Shown here piece by piece: positions 8,734 through 18,766 of a stretch of 64,000 bases of DNA; position 1 is the first letter of the stretch, and every line of letters starts with the position of its first letter. This stretch comes from Chrysophaeum taylorii (lineage: Eukaryota > Sar > Pelagophyceae > Pelagomonadales > Pelagomonadaceae). The stretch spans positions 124,001-188,000 of the forward strand of contig JAQMWT010000695.1 in NCBI GenBank assembly GCA_029834535.1, given 5' to 3'. Both the position numbers and the translations under genes were made by a program. The notes beneath the pieces are model-generated. The model saw only the letters and a program-made list of their open reading frames with translations, did no database searches and was not told the origin of the DNA.

Positions 8734-11700
8734 ATGAAAATGAAAGAAGGAAGCAAGCACACTGTGAGTGGTGACATGATGAATTGGAGATCGTTTTTCG
8801 AGCCGAGCGAGTCTTTGAGGCGGCGGGCGTCGGCGCGGGCGGATGACGGGTTGAAAGAGGAGCTAGAGGCCGTCGCGTTGTCGCGGCTCCAGGACGCGGG
8901 GGATCGACGGTGGGTCCCGTTCACGATGGAGCGTTGCCGGGATATGGGCAAGCCGGTGACCTTGTACGTGATCGACCTCGGGGAGTCGCGTGGGAGGGCG
9001 CGGCTCGCGGCGATGCGGTACTCTGACTTTTGGCGGCTGCACGGAAAGCTGGTCGCCTTGTACGGGAATTCGCTTGCCGGTTCTTACGAGTTTCCCGGTC
9101 GAGGGAGCTTCGCGCGTTCTCGCGAGGCGAGCGTCGAGTTTCGACGGCACCGGTTCAATCGACTGATCCGGATCGCGATGTCGGCCAAGCCCTTGAGCAG
9201 CGTGCTGGTGAATTGGCTCCGGGAGGGGTTGCTGAGGCCCGGGACCTGCGAGCACGAGACGGCGCTCGTCGAGGCGAAGGAACCGGTAGCGCGGGAGGAG
9301 AGCGTCGCTTGCCGGCTGTGCGCCGCGTTGATGGGCGCGATGCAAAAAAAGTGTACACTCAAGCGGTTGAGCGGTCCCCACCCGACCTACGCGCTCCGCG
9401 TCGACTGCGGGGATTCGAGCTTCGCGACGACGCAGCCATTCAAAGTGTTTCGGGCGGCTCACAACTTTCTGTCGAGCGCGCGGAACGAGACGGAACAACT
9501 CGAACTCAAGTTCCCCGAGACAATGCGAAAGTCGGCGTGGGGTATCACGATGAGCGACGCCGAGTTGGAGGCGCGACGCGCGGGGTTGGCCGAGTGGTGC
9601 GAGGTCGCGCTCTTTGGCGTCTGGAAGCTTCTGGAGGCCGACGCGCAGCACGACTTGCTGGCAATTTTTTCCTTCCATCAAGTCGCGACGACCCCTAACC
9701 TTCCGACCCTCCACGAGGTCACCACGACCCCAGAAGTCACCACGACGCCGACAAAGCAGCAGCAGCAGCATAAGTTTCCGAAGATCGAGGAGGAGACCGT
9801 CGGGAGCGAGCAGTTGAAGACGCCGCGGCGACGACGGCGGCGGTTGACGTGGAGCCGTCGCGCCGAGAAACCGCCGGACGACGTTGATGATGATGCAATA
9901 GATGTGTACAAACGGAGCTCGCTCGAGTTGCGAAACTTGATGGTGACGGCCGAGGCGCCCACCGAGACGACGACGACGCGCGCGCCCGACAAGAACGGCC
10001 ACCCGCGGTACTGCACGCGGATACGCATCGGCGAGAGGGTCTTCGTCGCTCGCGCGAGGCCGTTCAAGAAGTACCGCGAGGCCCACGCGCACGCGGCGGG
10101 GTACGCGGGCGAGCTTCATTTTCCAAAGACGTTCCGCAAGTCAAAGCTCGGCGTCCCCCTCAAGCCGGACGAGCTCGAGCAGCGGACAAAGGCCTTGGAC
10201 GCCTACGTCCGAAAGATCCTCTGCGACAAGGGGTTCTCGAGATTTTCTGCCGACGCTCAACTCAAGATCCTCGACGCGATCTCGTTCGAGGAAGAGGGAG
10301 TGGAGAGAGGAGGAGTCTCCCCACCCATTCGACGACGACGACGACGACAAAGGACGTCGGACGACATGGCGACCGAGATGGCCGCGGCCGAGGACTTGGA
10401 CGAAGACGAGGAAGACGACGACGACGACGACGACCCCCCCCCCGAAGCGAACGAGGTCGTCGTCGTGAGCTCGTCCCCGCAGCGCATCGAGCTGCGGCCC
10501 TCGTACGTCGACACGCTCGAGAGCATCCTCGCCGAACACGAGAACACGAGCCGGCTGCTGACTGCGATCCAGAGCGAGTCCTCGCCGCGGCACGAGCAAG
10601 GCTCGGCGTTCGCTCTAGGCGAGCGGCTCGTCACCGGGAGAGTGAGGTCGATGGGCCACATCGGCCGCGAACTCGCCAAGCAGCTCGAGCTCAGGTTCGC
10701 CCTCGACGAGGTCGTCGGCCTCGAGGAGTTCTACGCGCACCGCAAACTCTCGTTTTTCGATCGTCTCTTCGCTCCCGTCGCGCCCAAGGTTGCCGTCGTC
10801 GCGAAAATGATTGGATTGAGCGACGCGGACCGGACCTTCACAAACGCGCACGACGTCGAGCACCGGTGCGACTCGACCACCAACTCCTACGACCCCAAGT
10901 GGGTTCCGCCCGCGATCGCGACCTTCACGTTCGCCCACGACTCGAGACTTCGCGGCAAGAAGTTGCTGCTGCGGGTCCACGACGCCTCGAAGATGATGGC
11001 GGCGGCGGCGGCGGCTCGCGAGGTGTCCCCGTCGGTCGACGACCAACCCGAAGACGACGAAGCATCTCTCCTAGGGTATGCGGTTTTCGGCGACGTCGCG
11101 CGCCTCGTCGATCAGCAACGGCGGTGCGAAAACGACGTCGCGTCGGTCGTCGAACGGAGACTCGTCGACGACGAAAACATGATGACCTCGGCCAAGGTCA
11201 GGGGCACCGTCAGCGTGCGCCGCGTCGCCGACGTCCTCAGATGCGAAACCCACGCCGTCCGTCAGTACTGCGCGATCATGTACCAGCGAAGACGCCGATC
11301 CGGCACGCTCGCCGACGTTCTCGCGCGCGGCACCGGCAACGCCGAGCTCGCGCCCCTCTTCGACACGGTCGGCACCTGCACGCGCAACACCTACGTCGCC
11401 ATGAAGAGACTCGACAACGTCTGCGACAGGATCCAGTGCTGCGCGAACCCCGACCCGCCCCCGGGCGCGGCGGTCCCGACCTGGCTACCCTGCGGAATCT
11501 ACGTCCCGTCCGACGCGACCCGACCCTACGCCACTGCGCTCGCCGAACCCGACCTCATCACCTTTCCTCTCGGTCTCAACGAGTTGGTCCCGTTGCTTCC
11601 GGGCGAGCACGTCGTCGAGGATTGGCACCAACCGCGCACCGGGATGGAGGACGTCATGGGCTTCCAGTACGCCTCGGAGATCGACGCCACCGACTGGTCA

Positions 11701-11944
11701 CCAGTCTGCGATTCCACCTGCGACTACCGCCGCGCGACCTGGTACCGCCTCACGACCGAAGACCCCGCGGTCTGCCACGCCTTTGCCTCCGCGCCCGGGA
11801 GGCCGCCGAGCCTCGACGTCTACAAGCTCAACAGGCGCCGGGTCAACGCCAATCCCTCGCGCGACGACATCACCCGCCGCGTCGGCTCAAACCTCATCAC
11901 ACAAAAGGTGAGTAGTGGGCCGAAACAGACCTACCCGATCTCCG

Positions 11945-11975
<31 letters not shown>

Positions 11976-12105
11976 CACGCCAACCGACGACGACGACAGG
12001 AAGGAAGACGACAACGAGCACACCCCGACCCTCCGGCCATCTGCGAGCAGCCTCATGCGACGCGCGATCGAGGCCCAGGCCGCACTGGACGCCGGCGAGC
12101 TGTAG
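8734..12105 (+). CDS. Multi-PX protein with C2-like and DysF-like modules
   Basis: The predicted protein has 1,123 residues. The frame opens earlier, but the first in-frame ATG is 8734 (an alternative is 8776). A PX domain lies at about 60-165 (RYSDFWRLHGKL, FPGRGSF). Two diverged PX-like repeats lie at about 215-305 and 420-515 (PFKKYREAH, LHFPKTFRKSKLG). A probable C2-like strand set is near 725-790 (TFTFAHDSRLRGKKLLLRVH). A DysF/peroxin-like segment lies near 955-1020 (DWHQPRTG, MGFQYASEI, DYRRATWYRL). PX and C2 modules bind phosphoinositides or anionic lipids, so an endosomal or membrane-contact scaffold is a reasonable inference. Linkers are acidic and encoded by (GAC)n and (GAT)n. A strong donor-like GTGAGT at 11908 could mark an in-frame intron near the C-terminus. 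The gene ends 20 bp before the next start. Confidence 0.8.
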
Positions 12106-12125
12106 TGTTAAAAATAAAAATTCAA

Positions 12126-13289
12126 ATGTTGCTGTGTATGTTGGTGTCGCGGTACCACGCGTCGTGCGCCAAGGGGCTCGAACCGCAGCTCGCATCCGAG
12201 CTTTCGAGGTTTGGTGCGAGCGACATCGAGGTGAGCTCCCGTGGCGTCGAGTTCGAGGGCGAGGCGCGCGTTGGGTACGCCGCCGTCGTGAACTCGCGGC
12301 TGGCGACTCGTGTGTCGGAGGTGCTCGCGCGCGGCGAGTGCCGCACCGCCGACGACCTCTACGCTTTAGGACGGTCGGTGCGGTGGCGCGACATCATCAC
12401 CCCTGATCAGACGTTGCGCGTCGAGACGCGAGTGGGGGAGCGCGTGCCGCGGGGCCTCGACCACTCGCACTTCTCGAGCTTGACGCTCAAGAACGCGGTG
12501 GTCGACGAGCTGCGCGAGAAGGTGGGGTCAAGGCCCTCGATCGACACGAACGACCCCGACCTCCCGCTCGGACTCTACCTGCATCGCGGCGACGCGATTA
12601 TCGCGAGAGCGCTCTCGAGTCATTCGCTCCACAAGCGAGGCTACCGCGCTGCCATGCACAAAGCCGCGCTCAAGGAGACTTTGGCCGCGGGCTGCCTGGC
12701 GATTGCCGGCGTCGGCTCTTCGCATTTCGTAGATCCCATGTGTGGCTCGGGCACGCTGGCGATCGAAGCCGCGCTCGGTAGTCGCGAAATCGCCCCGGGC
12801 TTGCTCCGCCTGGGTCTTTTTGGGGATGCTGTCCAGCGAGGCGGCTTCGCGGTGCAGCGCTGGCGCGACCTCGACCGCGACGCCTGGGACGCCGTCGTCG
12901 CGGATGCCCTCGCCCGCGTCCGCCCGGCGCCCGCGAGGGTATTCGCGAGCGACGCGCACCCCGCGGCCGTCGCCCTCGCGAAAAGAGACGCGAGGGCCGC
13001 GGGCGTCGCTGACGACATCGACATACGTTGTCGCGACGTCCACGACGCCCCGCGCTCGGAAATCGTTGTCTCGAACCCCCCTTGGGACGTGCGAATCGGC
13101 GCCGCGAAGGACGCCTGGCAAGCGCTTGGCCACTATCTTAAGGCTACCCCGGGCGCGGCGGCCTTTCTCCTTTCGGGAAACATGCCGCTCACCCGCGAAC
13201 TCCGTCTCAGGACGACGACGCGCTGGCGTCTCCAAAATGCGGGCATCGACCTCCACTTCCTGCGCTACGACGTTTACCCCCCCCCTTGA
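12126..13289 (+). CDS. THUMP-type rRNA/tRNA guanine-N2 methyltransferase (RlmL/UPF0020 family)
   Basis: The predicted protein has 387 residues; the first in-frame ATG is 12126, with another at 12138. The N-terminal part (about 1-110) fits a ferredoxin-like/THUMP RNA-binding region. It is followed by the family signature ARALSSHSLHKRGYR, the SAM-binding motif FVDPMCGSGTLAIEAA (about 200) and the catalytic SNPPWDVRIG (N/D-PP-Y/W, about 316). Known members methylate guanine N2 in rRNA or tRNA. Length is that of the eukaryotic and plastid UPF0020 proteins, not the long bacterial fusion. No clear transit peptide is visible, so compartment is open. It starts 20 bp after the PX gene and ends 5 bp before another methyltransferase on the same strand. 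Confidence 0.85.
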   Translation: MLLCMLVSRYHASCAKGLEPQLASELSRFGASDIEVSSRGVEFEGEARVGYAAVVNSRLATRVSEVLARGECRTADDLYALGRSVRWRDIITPDQTLRVETRVGERVPRGLDHSHFSSLTLKNAVVDELREKVGSRPSIDTNDPDLPLGLYLHRGDAIIARALSSHSLHKRGYRAAMHKAALKETLAAGCLAIAGVGSSHFVDPMCGSGTLAIEAALGSREIAPGLLRLGLFGDAVQRGGFAVQRWRDLDRDAWDAVVADALARVRPAPARVFASDAHPAAVALAKRDARAAGVADDIDIRCRDVHDAPRSEIVVSNPPWDVRIGAAKDAWQALGHYLKATPGAAAFLLSGNMPLTRELRLRTTTRWRLQNAGIDLHFLRYDVYPPP

Positions 13290-13294
13290 CTATT

Positions 13295-14041
13295 ATGAGC
13301 ATGCTTGGAATCGCCTGCCACGACGCCGAGTCGAGCGCCAAGGTGGTTATCGAGGGCGCCGAGTCCGTCGACGCGCACGGCCAGGTGATCTGTCAGTCGT
13401 CGCTCCGCGTGCGCACCGACGGTGTCCCACCGCTCTCCCTTTCGCTCCGCCTCACGCCTGACCAACTCGAACCCGTGTTCTCGGGCGCGGCCTGGGCAGG
13501 GACGGTCCTGTGGCGCGCGGCAGTGCGCCTCGTCGAGGTCGCGCTCCTCGGGCGCGACTTTTCCGGCGCTACGGTCATCGAGCTCGGGGCGGGATTGGGG
13601 GTCCCCGCGATGATTTGCGCGCGGAAGGGCGCCGCGTCGGTCGTAGTCACCGAACAAGCCACCTTGGTTGACCTCCTCGAGCGCAACGTCCGGGCCAACT
13701 TCGACGGCAGGATTGTGTGCCGGGAGCTCGATTGGTCCAGGGAGAATGCGAACGCCCTCTGCGCCGACCTCAACGCGACGAAGCCGTTCGATTTTATACT
13801 CTGCTGCGACTGCGTCTACCTCCCGCTCTACGGCGACAGCTTCTACCGCCTCGCCGACGCGATCGACGCCCTCGCGGGTCCGGACTCCCACGTCTTTCTC
13901 GCCCTCGAGCGACGCCATGTTCGCGACGGCACCGACGGCGTCGACGCTTTCCTCGATGCCCTCGATCGCTTCGGCTTCGCCATCGCCGACACCCTCCCCT
14001 CCGAACCCCCCGTCGACATCCTCCACCTCAGAAGAAGATGA
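13295..14041 (+). CDS. METTL21-like protein lysine methyltransferase
   Basis: The predicted protein has 248 residues, starting at the ATG at 13295, five bases after the upstream stop. It has the family-16 class I methyltransferase pattern: GTVLWRAAVRLVE before motif I, ELGAGLGVP (about 95, SAM binding), RELDWS (post II) and LCCDCVYLPLY (about 170), which contains the D-x-x-Y motif of METTL21-type enzymes. These enzymes methylate lysines on chaperones and translation factors; the substrate here is unknown. A second ATG (13301) is equally usable. The extreme spacing suggests either a shared transcript with the upstream RNA methyltransferase or a promoter inside it. Confidence 0.85.
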   Translation: MSMLGIACHDAESSAKVVIEGAESVDAHGQVICQSSLRVRTDGVPPLSLSLRLTPDQLEPVFSGAAWAGTVLWRAAVRLVEVALLGRDFSGATVIELGAGLGVPAMICARKGAASVVVTEQATLVDLLERNVRANFDGRIVCRELDWSRENANALCADLNATKPFDFILCCDCVYLPLYGDSFYRLADAIDALAGPDSHVFLALERRHVRDGTDGVDAFLDALDRFGFAIADTLPSEPPVDILHLRRR

Positions 14042-14089
14042 AGATTACTAAACGCCGCCGCCATGATTCAACAACAACGCGTGGCGGCC

Positions 14090-14155
14090 GCCGCCGCCGT
14101 CGCCGCCGCCGTCGCCGCCGCCGTCGCCGCCGCCGTCGCCGCCGCCGTCGCCGCC
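14090..14155. repeat. 12-bp GC-rich minisatellite (gccgccgccgtc)n
   Basis: At least five copies of a 12-bp unit lie in the 157-bp gap between two convergent genes. All three plus-strand frames give simple Arg, Ala/Val or Pro/Ser runs, so coding is unlikely. Confidence 0.9.
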
Positions 14156-14198
14156 TTGTAGTGACGATGATGATCTCTTTTTTTCTGCGTCGCCGTGG

Positions 14199-16634
14199 TT
14201 AGAGATGACTAGGGATGGTGGAGAGTGCGGCCTGGCCTCGCACGAGGAAGCTGCCCAGCGCCTCCAATGTAACGCCATCCCTCTGCTGCTGGTGCTGCTG
14301 CTGGAAAGATCCACCACCGATGTCGTCGAAGACGGCCCGGATGTCGGCGCGGTCGAGCTGGTCGAACGGGGGACCGAGCGCCCCCAGACCAGCGTGGAGC
14401 TCCTCCAGCGACACGGCGCCGTCGCTCGACGTATCAAAAAATTGGAACGCGTCTCGAAGGCTGCGTCCTTTGGCCTCCACAAAGACGGTCAGGAGCTCGC
14501 AGACTTTGAGGGAGGCGGGCGAGAGCTCGAGGGGTTCGCGCCGCAGCGCAGCTCGGCCTCGCATCACCAAGGACGCGAGGTCGTCCATCGTTAGATGCGT
14601 CGCGTCGGCGTCTGCGACGATTCGTTCGACGTCGCGCCGCGACAGCTGGTCGAAGGGCTCGCCGAGCCCCAAGAGGCCCCGGTGCAGCTCGGCGACGCTA
14701 AGCTCGCCGTCGCCCGTAGCGTCGAAGCTTCGGAACGCGTCCCCGAGGTCCCCGCCGTCGTCCTCGAACTTGGCGAGCAGGCGCGCCACGCGTAGCGACG
14801 CCGCCGATAGCTTTGCCTCCTCCTCGTGGTAATCATCCTTGTGCTGCCACCCAGGTGCTTCCTTACCTTCGGCGAAACGACGATCGCGTTCGGCGACAGG
14901 CTGGCTGTCGTCCTCTTCGGTCGTCGTCGGTGGTTCGACGACCTCGCTTTCGTTTTTGTTCTGACTTGTCGCCACTCTGGGCTCTGCGAGGCTGTCGTCC
15001 TCTCTTCGGGACCAGCGCGGCTCTTCGGTCGCGCTGTTGTCGTTGTTGTCGTGACGTGTTGTCGCCTCTCGCGAAGGAAGAGGGTCCGCAGCAACCTCGA
15101 CCGAGGTGGGCGACGCTCTTTCCACCATTTTTTTGGCGGGCTCCTCGACGACGACGACGACGTCCGGAGGAGGAAGATGTACGGGGTTCCACCTCGGCAA
15201 CGAAGCGGCCGCGGCGGGCTCGAGGGCGTCGACGCCGCGGAGGAGGTCGCTCGCGAGGAGGTGGTCCTCGAGCCGCGGGAAATGGCCGGAGACCGCCAGC
15301 AGGAAGGTGCGTGGCTCGGCGAGGCGCTCGAGATCAAAGGTCATCCCCGGGATGGTCGCCGCACCGACGAGGGACCGGAGCGCGTTCTCCGTCGCCTCGT
15401 CGGTCGTCCGGAGGAGGAGCCAGTACCTGGAGTGGCGGACGACGACGCGCTTCTTCTTCTTCCTTTTTCGAAAAGAAGCCCCCCCCGCGACAACATGTGG
15501 GGTGTCGTCGACGAGGAGGAGCTGGTGCGGCGGGGTCGCCGAGAGTTTTGCGGCGTTGGCGTCGACCGCTCGGCACAGGCGAGGCCAGGCTGCTCGGAGA
15601 GCGCTGCCCTCGCACGGGTTAAACCGGAGGTCGAGTCGCGCGAGCACGCGACCGGCGACGGCGTCTCCAACGCGCGCAAAATAGAGGCGCCACGCAGCTG
15701 GGTTTATGCCCCCTTTCGCGTGCACGCCACGACAGCTCGCGAGGTCGTCGGCGTCGACTCGCAGCGCGTCCGCCGCCGCGTCGAGCGGCACGGGGTCTAC
15801 GAGAAAAACGCGGTCGACGGCCGCGAAGCCCGGCTCGCGCGCCGATAGCGGGTGGGTCTCGTCGAGCCTCAGGGCTGCCTCGTACACTTTGATGCACCGG
15901 GCGTCCGGGAGCACTGCCTCGTCGCCGTCGCCGGCGCGATGCTCGACGAGCGCGTCCGCGAGATTTTCGGCCGCGAACTCGTCGAGCTCGTTTGAGGCGA
16001 GGTCGATAATATCAAAGCGACCGGCTGCGAGCGCGGTCACCAGGCGCCTCGCCGGCCCCACAAACTTGAGCCCGACCGCAGCCAGCGCGAGTCGCTTGCG
16101 TCGCGGAACGGCTCGCAGAGCTTCCGCGAGGTCCGCGAGACGCGCGACGCTCCCGTGGCCCGGGACTCCGACGAGCGGATTGTCGGACATCCGGAGCTCG
16201 ACGCGCGAGCCCAGCGGGCCCCAGTCCCCGCGATCGGCGATTGCGCGCGCGAGCCGCGAGACGAATTCTGCGCGAAACGCGTTCCCCTGAACGTCGAGAC
16301 TCAGCACTTCCGAGTTACCAAAAAGCCGAGCCAGGGCGCCGCCCGTTTTGGGGCCGAGCCCACACCACGCGACCCTCACGGCCCGCAGCGCCGCGAGTCC
16401 CCGGAGCCCGCGACTCAGTGCGACGCCCCCGGTGTCACCAAGTTGCACCCACTCCACGCGGACCACCACCACCTTCTCGAACCGGCTCAGGCCCCTCCCC
16501 AGCTTGTGCTTGGGCACGGCTTGGACGTTGGCAACCGTCACCATCCTCTCTTCTTCTTCTTCTTGGGGGGGACGGCGGCGGATCTCGGCGGCACCACTTT
16601 TATTGTTGTTGTCGAAAGATTGGGTGCACCCCAT
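14199..16634 (-). CDS. LRR-like/EF-hand protein with N-myristoylation signal
   Basis: The frame is open up to 16784, overlapping the divergent neighbour, but the ATG at 16632-16634 gives MGCTQSFDNNN, a textbook Gly2 myristoylation plus Cys3 palmitoylation signal, and an 811-residue protein. Residues about 50-330 contain leucine-rich, RNI-like repeats (DVQGNAFRAEF, ELRMSDNPLVG, IIDLASNELDEF, RLDLRFNPCEGS). After a charged linker, two duplicated units of about 100 residues each carry an EF-hand loop: DATGDGELSVAEL (about 630) and DTSSDGAVSLEEL (about 735). Both have the DxxxDG..S...E calcium-ligand pattern. A calcium-responsive, membrane-tethered adaptor is inferred. The gene is divergent from the small membrane protein at 16714, with 79 bp between starts. 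Confidence 0.8.
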   Translation of the reverse strand: MGCTQSFDNNNKSGAAEIRRRPPQEEEEERMVTVANVQAVPKHKLGRGLSRFEKVVVVRVEWVQLGDTGGVALSRGLRGLAALRAVRVAWCGLGPKTGGALARLFGNSEVLSLDVQGNAFRAEFVSRLARAIADRGDWGPLGSRVELRMSDNPLVGVPGHGSVARLADLAEALRAVPRRKRLALAAVGLKFVGPARRLVTALAAGRFDIIDLASNELDEFAAENLADALVEHRAGDGDEAVLPDARCIKVYEAALRLDETHPLSAREPGFAAVDRVFLVDPVPLDAAADALRVDADDLASCRGVHAKGGINPAAWRLYFARVGDAVAGRVLARLDLRFNPCEGSALRAAWPRLCRAVDANAAKLSATPPHQLLLVDDTPHVVAGGASFRKRKKKKRVVVRHSRYWLLLRTTDEATENALRSLVGAATIPGMTFDLERLAEPRTFLLAVSGHFPRLEDHLLASDLLRGVDALEPAAAASLPRWNPVHLPPPDVVVVVEEPAKKMVERASPTSVEVAADPLPSREATTRHDNNDNSATEEPRWSRREDDSLAEPRVATSQNKNESEVVEPPTTTEEDDSQPVAERDRRFAEGKEAPGWQHKDDYHEEEAKLSAASLRVARLLAKFEDDGGDLGDAFRSFDATGDGELSVAELHRGLLGLGEPFDQLSRRDVERIVADADATHLTMDDLASLVMRGRAALRREPLELSPASLKVCELLTVFVEAKGRSLRDAFQFFDTSSDGAVSLEELHAGLGALGPPFDQLDRADIRAVFDDIGGGSFQQQHQQQRDGVTLEALGSFLVRGQAALSTIPSHL

Positions 16635-16713
16635 ATCGTTTGGTGCGTTAATAGTATGTTGTTGCAGTTCTGAGGTGGCAACAAACGGCCGCCTTTGAAC
16701 GACCGACGACGAT
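16635..16713. promoter_or_regulatory. 79-bp divergent promoter region
   Basis: It lies between the start codons of the LRR/EF-hand gene and a small membrane-protein gene. It is T/A-richer on the left (gcgttaatagtatgttg). No specific factor site is recognised. Confidence 0.4.
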
Positions 16714-17529
16714 ATGGCAACCCCCCTCGCGGATCGACGACTGCGCACCCGGGGCGAGAGCGCCCTGGCCATGCGAGCGCACAAGGCGCAGGCCCGACGC
16801 GCAGCGCGAGTGCCTCCGATCGTCGAGGAGAAAGCGGTGGAAGAAGAAGAAGAAGAAGAAGAAATTGATCAGAAAACCGTGGCGACCGGCTCGCCGGCAA
16901 AAAAAAAGAAAATCACGTCGCCGAACAAGCAGGCCCTCGTCGCGTGGCAGCGGCAGATCGTGGTGCGCGAGGACGACTTCGCGCGCCTCACCGACCGCGT
17001 GATCGAAGAGAACGCGGCCTGGGACCGTCGGAAGCGCCGCCTCGGCGACGTCGGCTTTGGCGTCGCCATCGGCGTCGCCATCGTCGCCTTACTCATCGGC
17101 CGCCGGCGCCCGCGCCTCGTGCTCGAATGCGCCCTCGGCCACGGCCCTGGCCCCTCGCCCGCGACCTGCGGTCTCGCCTACTCCTCCATTCGGTCCTTCG
17201 CTTCCGCCTGCGGCCGTCGCCGCTTGAGAGTCAGCCGAAGACTGCGCTGGTCATTTATCGACCGCGGAATCGCCGACGCCCTCCCGCCGACCTCCCCCCG
17301 GAGGCCGCCAAGGGACTGCGGGGGCGGGGACGACGTCCTCGTCGATGAGATTATCCTCACCTCCTCCGCGGACATATTTCTTTCCACAAACGTTACCTCA
17401 TTCTCCTTCCTATTCACGGACGGCGGCGCCCTCGACTTCGATGCCGACCGCCTCGCCCTCACCGGCATATCCTTCGATGCCCTCCCGGTGCCCCCAACCT
17501 TTTGTGCCTGCGAACTCAAATTCCTCTAG
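16714..17529 (+). CDS. Hypothetical single-pass membrane protein
   Basis: The predicted protein has 271 residues from the ATG at 16714. The N-terminal 110 residues are charged, with an acidic run (EEEEEEEE, about 43-50), a basic NLS-like patch (PAKKKK) and a likely amphipathic helix. A single membrane span follows at about 112-128 (VGFGVAIGVAIVALLIG), flanked by Arg residues. The C-terminal part has no recognised domain and includes several Cys. No family was identified. Start and frame are supported mainly by length, the membrane segment and the divergent arrangement; the 3' half could contain an unrecognised intron. Confidence 0.55.
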   Translation: MATPLADRRLRTRGESALAMRAHKAQARRAARVPPIVEEKAVEEEEEEEEIDQKTVATGSPAKKKKITSPNKQALVAWQRQIVVREDDFARLTDRVIEENAAWDRRKRRLGDVGFGVAIGVAIVALLIGRRRPRLVLECALGHGPGPSPATCGLAYSSIRSFASACGRRRLRVSRRLRWSFIDRGIADALPPTSPRRPPRDCGGGDDVLVDEIILTSSADIFLSTNVTSFSFLFTDGGALDFDADRLALTGISFDALPVPPTFCACELKFL

Positions 17530-17678
17530 ACACACTCCCAGGCAAGGGCGATGGCGCAGCAACAACTGCCGACGCCGCTAACCTTTCAGTTTACTCCTAA
17601 ACCCTCCGGCCGCTCTAATCTGGATCTATAGGAAAAAAGATAACGGTCTTAAAGATAATAAGACTTATTAACCAGCAC

Positions 17679-18766
17679 ATGTTGAAGTCCGCGTGCTATG
17701 CTGGCGACCTCGGCGCCGTGAGACAGACAGCTGCTCGCGCTCGATCTCTTCTTCTTCTTCTTTCGACGTAAACGAGTATGATGAACGCGACGGTTCCTCG
17801 CCCCTCACGGCGGCGAGCGTCGGCGGCCAACTCGCCGTCGCCTGGCTCTTACTCTCACGAGGCGTGAGTCGTGAACCAAAAACGGTTGCTCGGCGCTGTA
17901 CCTTGCGAGCGAGTTCGGCCACGTCGAGCTGGCAAGTCTCCTGCTCTCGAACGGCGCCGACGTCAACCAAACGACAACAACGACGGTTACTCGGATCTTT
18001 ACAAAAAATTAACTTTCTGCCGCGCGCCTTCTGCTCGAGGCAATCGGCGTTGATGTCAACCACGCCATGAACGATGGTACTACGCCGCTCTGGGCGGCCA
18101 GCCAGCTCGGATTTGTCGCCGTCCTCCGATTGCTACTTTCGCACGGCACCGACGCCAACCAGCGAGGTGCGGGGGGTTACTCGCCGCTGTGCACGGCGAG
18201 CAGTGAGGGCCACGTCGACGTGGTTCGGTTATTGCTCGCGAACGGTGCCGACGTCAATCACACCAACGACGACGACGGCGCCTCGCGACCGCCACGGGCC
18301 ACGTCGAAGTAGTTCGATTATTCCTCGAGACGTCCGGCGCCGACGTCAATTCTACCGACAACGATGGTGCTTCGCCGCTTTCTTATGCGTGCTCTGCTGA
18401 CCACGTTTCCGTCGCCCTCCTATTACGGCGCTGACATCAACGTGACCAGCAACGACGGCGTCTCGCCGCGATGGTTACGTCGAGGTTGTGAGGTTGTTGC
18501 TGAGCTGTGGTGCCGACACCCGCCTTGCGAATATATACGGCGAGACGCCCGTCGAGGTGGCACGCGACTGTGGCCATCACGCCGTCGTACGGCTGCTCTC
18601 CTTCTCCGTCCTCGACAATTTCATCCGAGCCGATGATGATGATGATGATGACGTCGACGAGCCTGTGGTGGTGGTGGTGGTGGTGGTGGTGGTGATTCGG
18701 GAAAGCCGCACGACGAAGATGTGTCCGCGCTGCAGTCGTCGACACCTCCGGTCGTCCAGAAAATAA
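17679..18766 (+). pseudogene. Decayed ankyrin-repeat gene
   Basis: Ankyrin-like segments follow one another on the plus strand but change frame repeatedly: MLKSACYAGDLGAVR (from 17679), SSPLTAASVGGQLAVAWLLL, NGCSALYLASEFGHVELA (from 17881), an in-frame TAA at 18010, then TTPLWAASQLGFVAVLRLLL, YSPLCTASSEGHVDVVRLLL, TATGHVEVVRLFLE (frame change near 18290), ASPLSYACSADHVSVALLL, GADINVTSNDG (near 18427) and GYVEVVRLLLSCGADTRLAN (from 18473), ending at TAA 18764-18766. That is about five frameshifts and one stop. The breaks do not coincide with obvious GT-AG introns. The 3' end contains (GAT)n and (GTG)n tracts. Confidence 0.75.

Noticed and set aside
8734-14041. Prokaryotic operon or bacterial contamination
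   Set aside because: The products are eukaryotic in type (PX, DysF, METTL21), and flanking genes are eukaryotic. No Shine-Dalgarno-like sites precede the starts.
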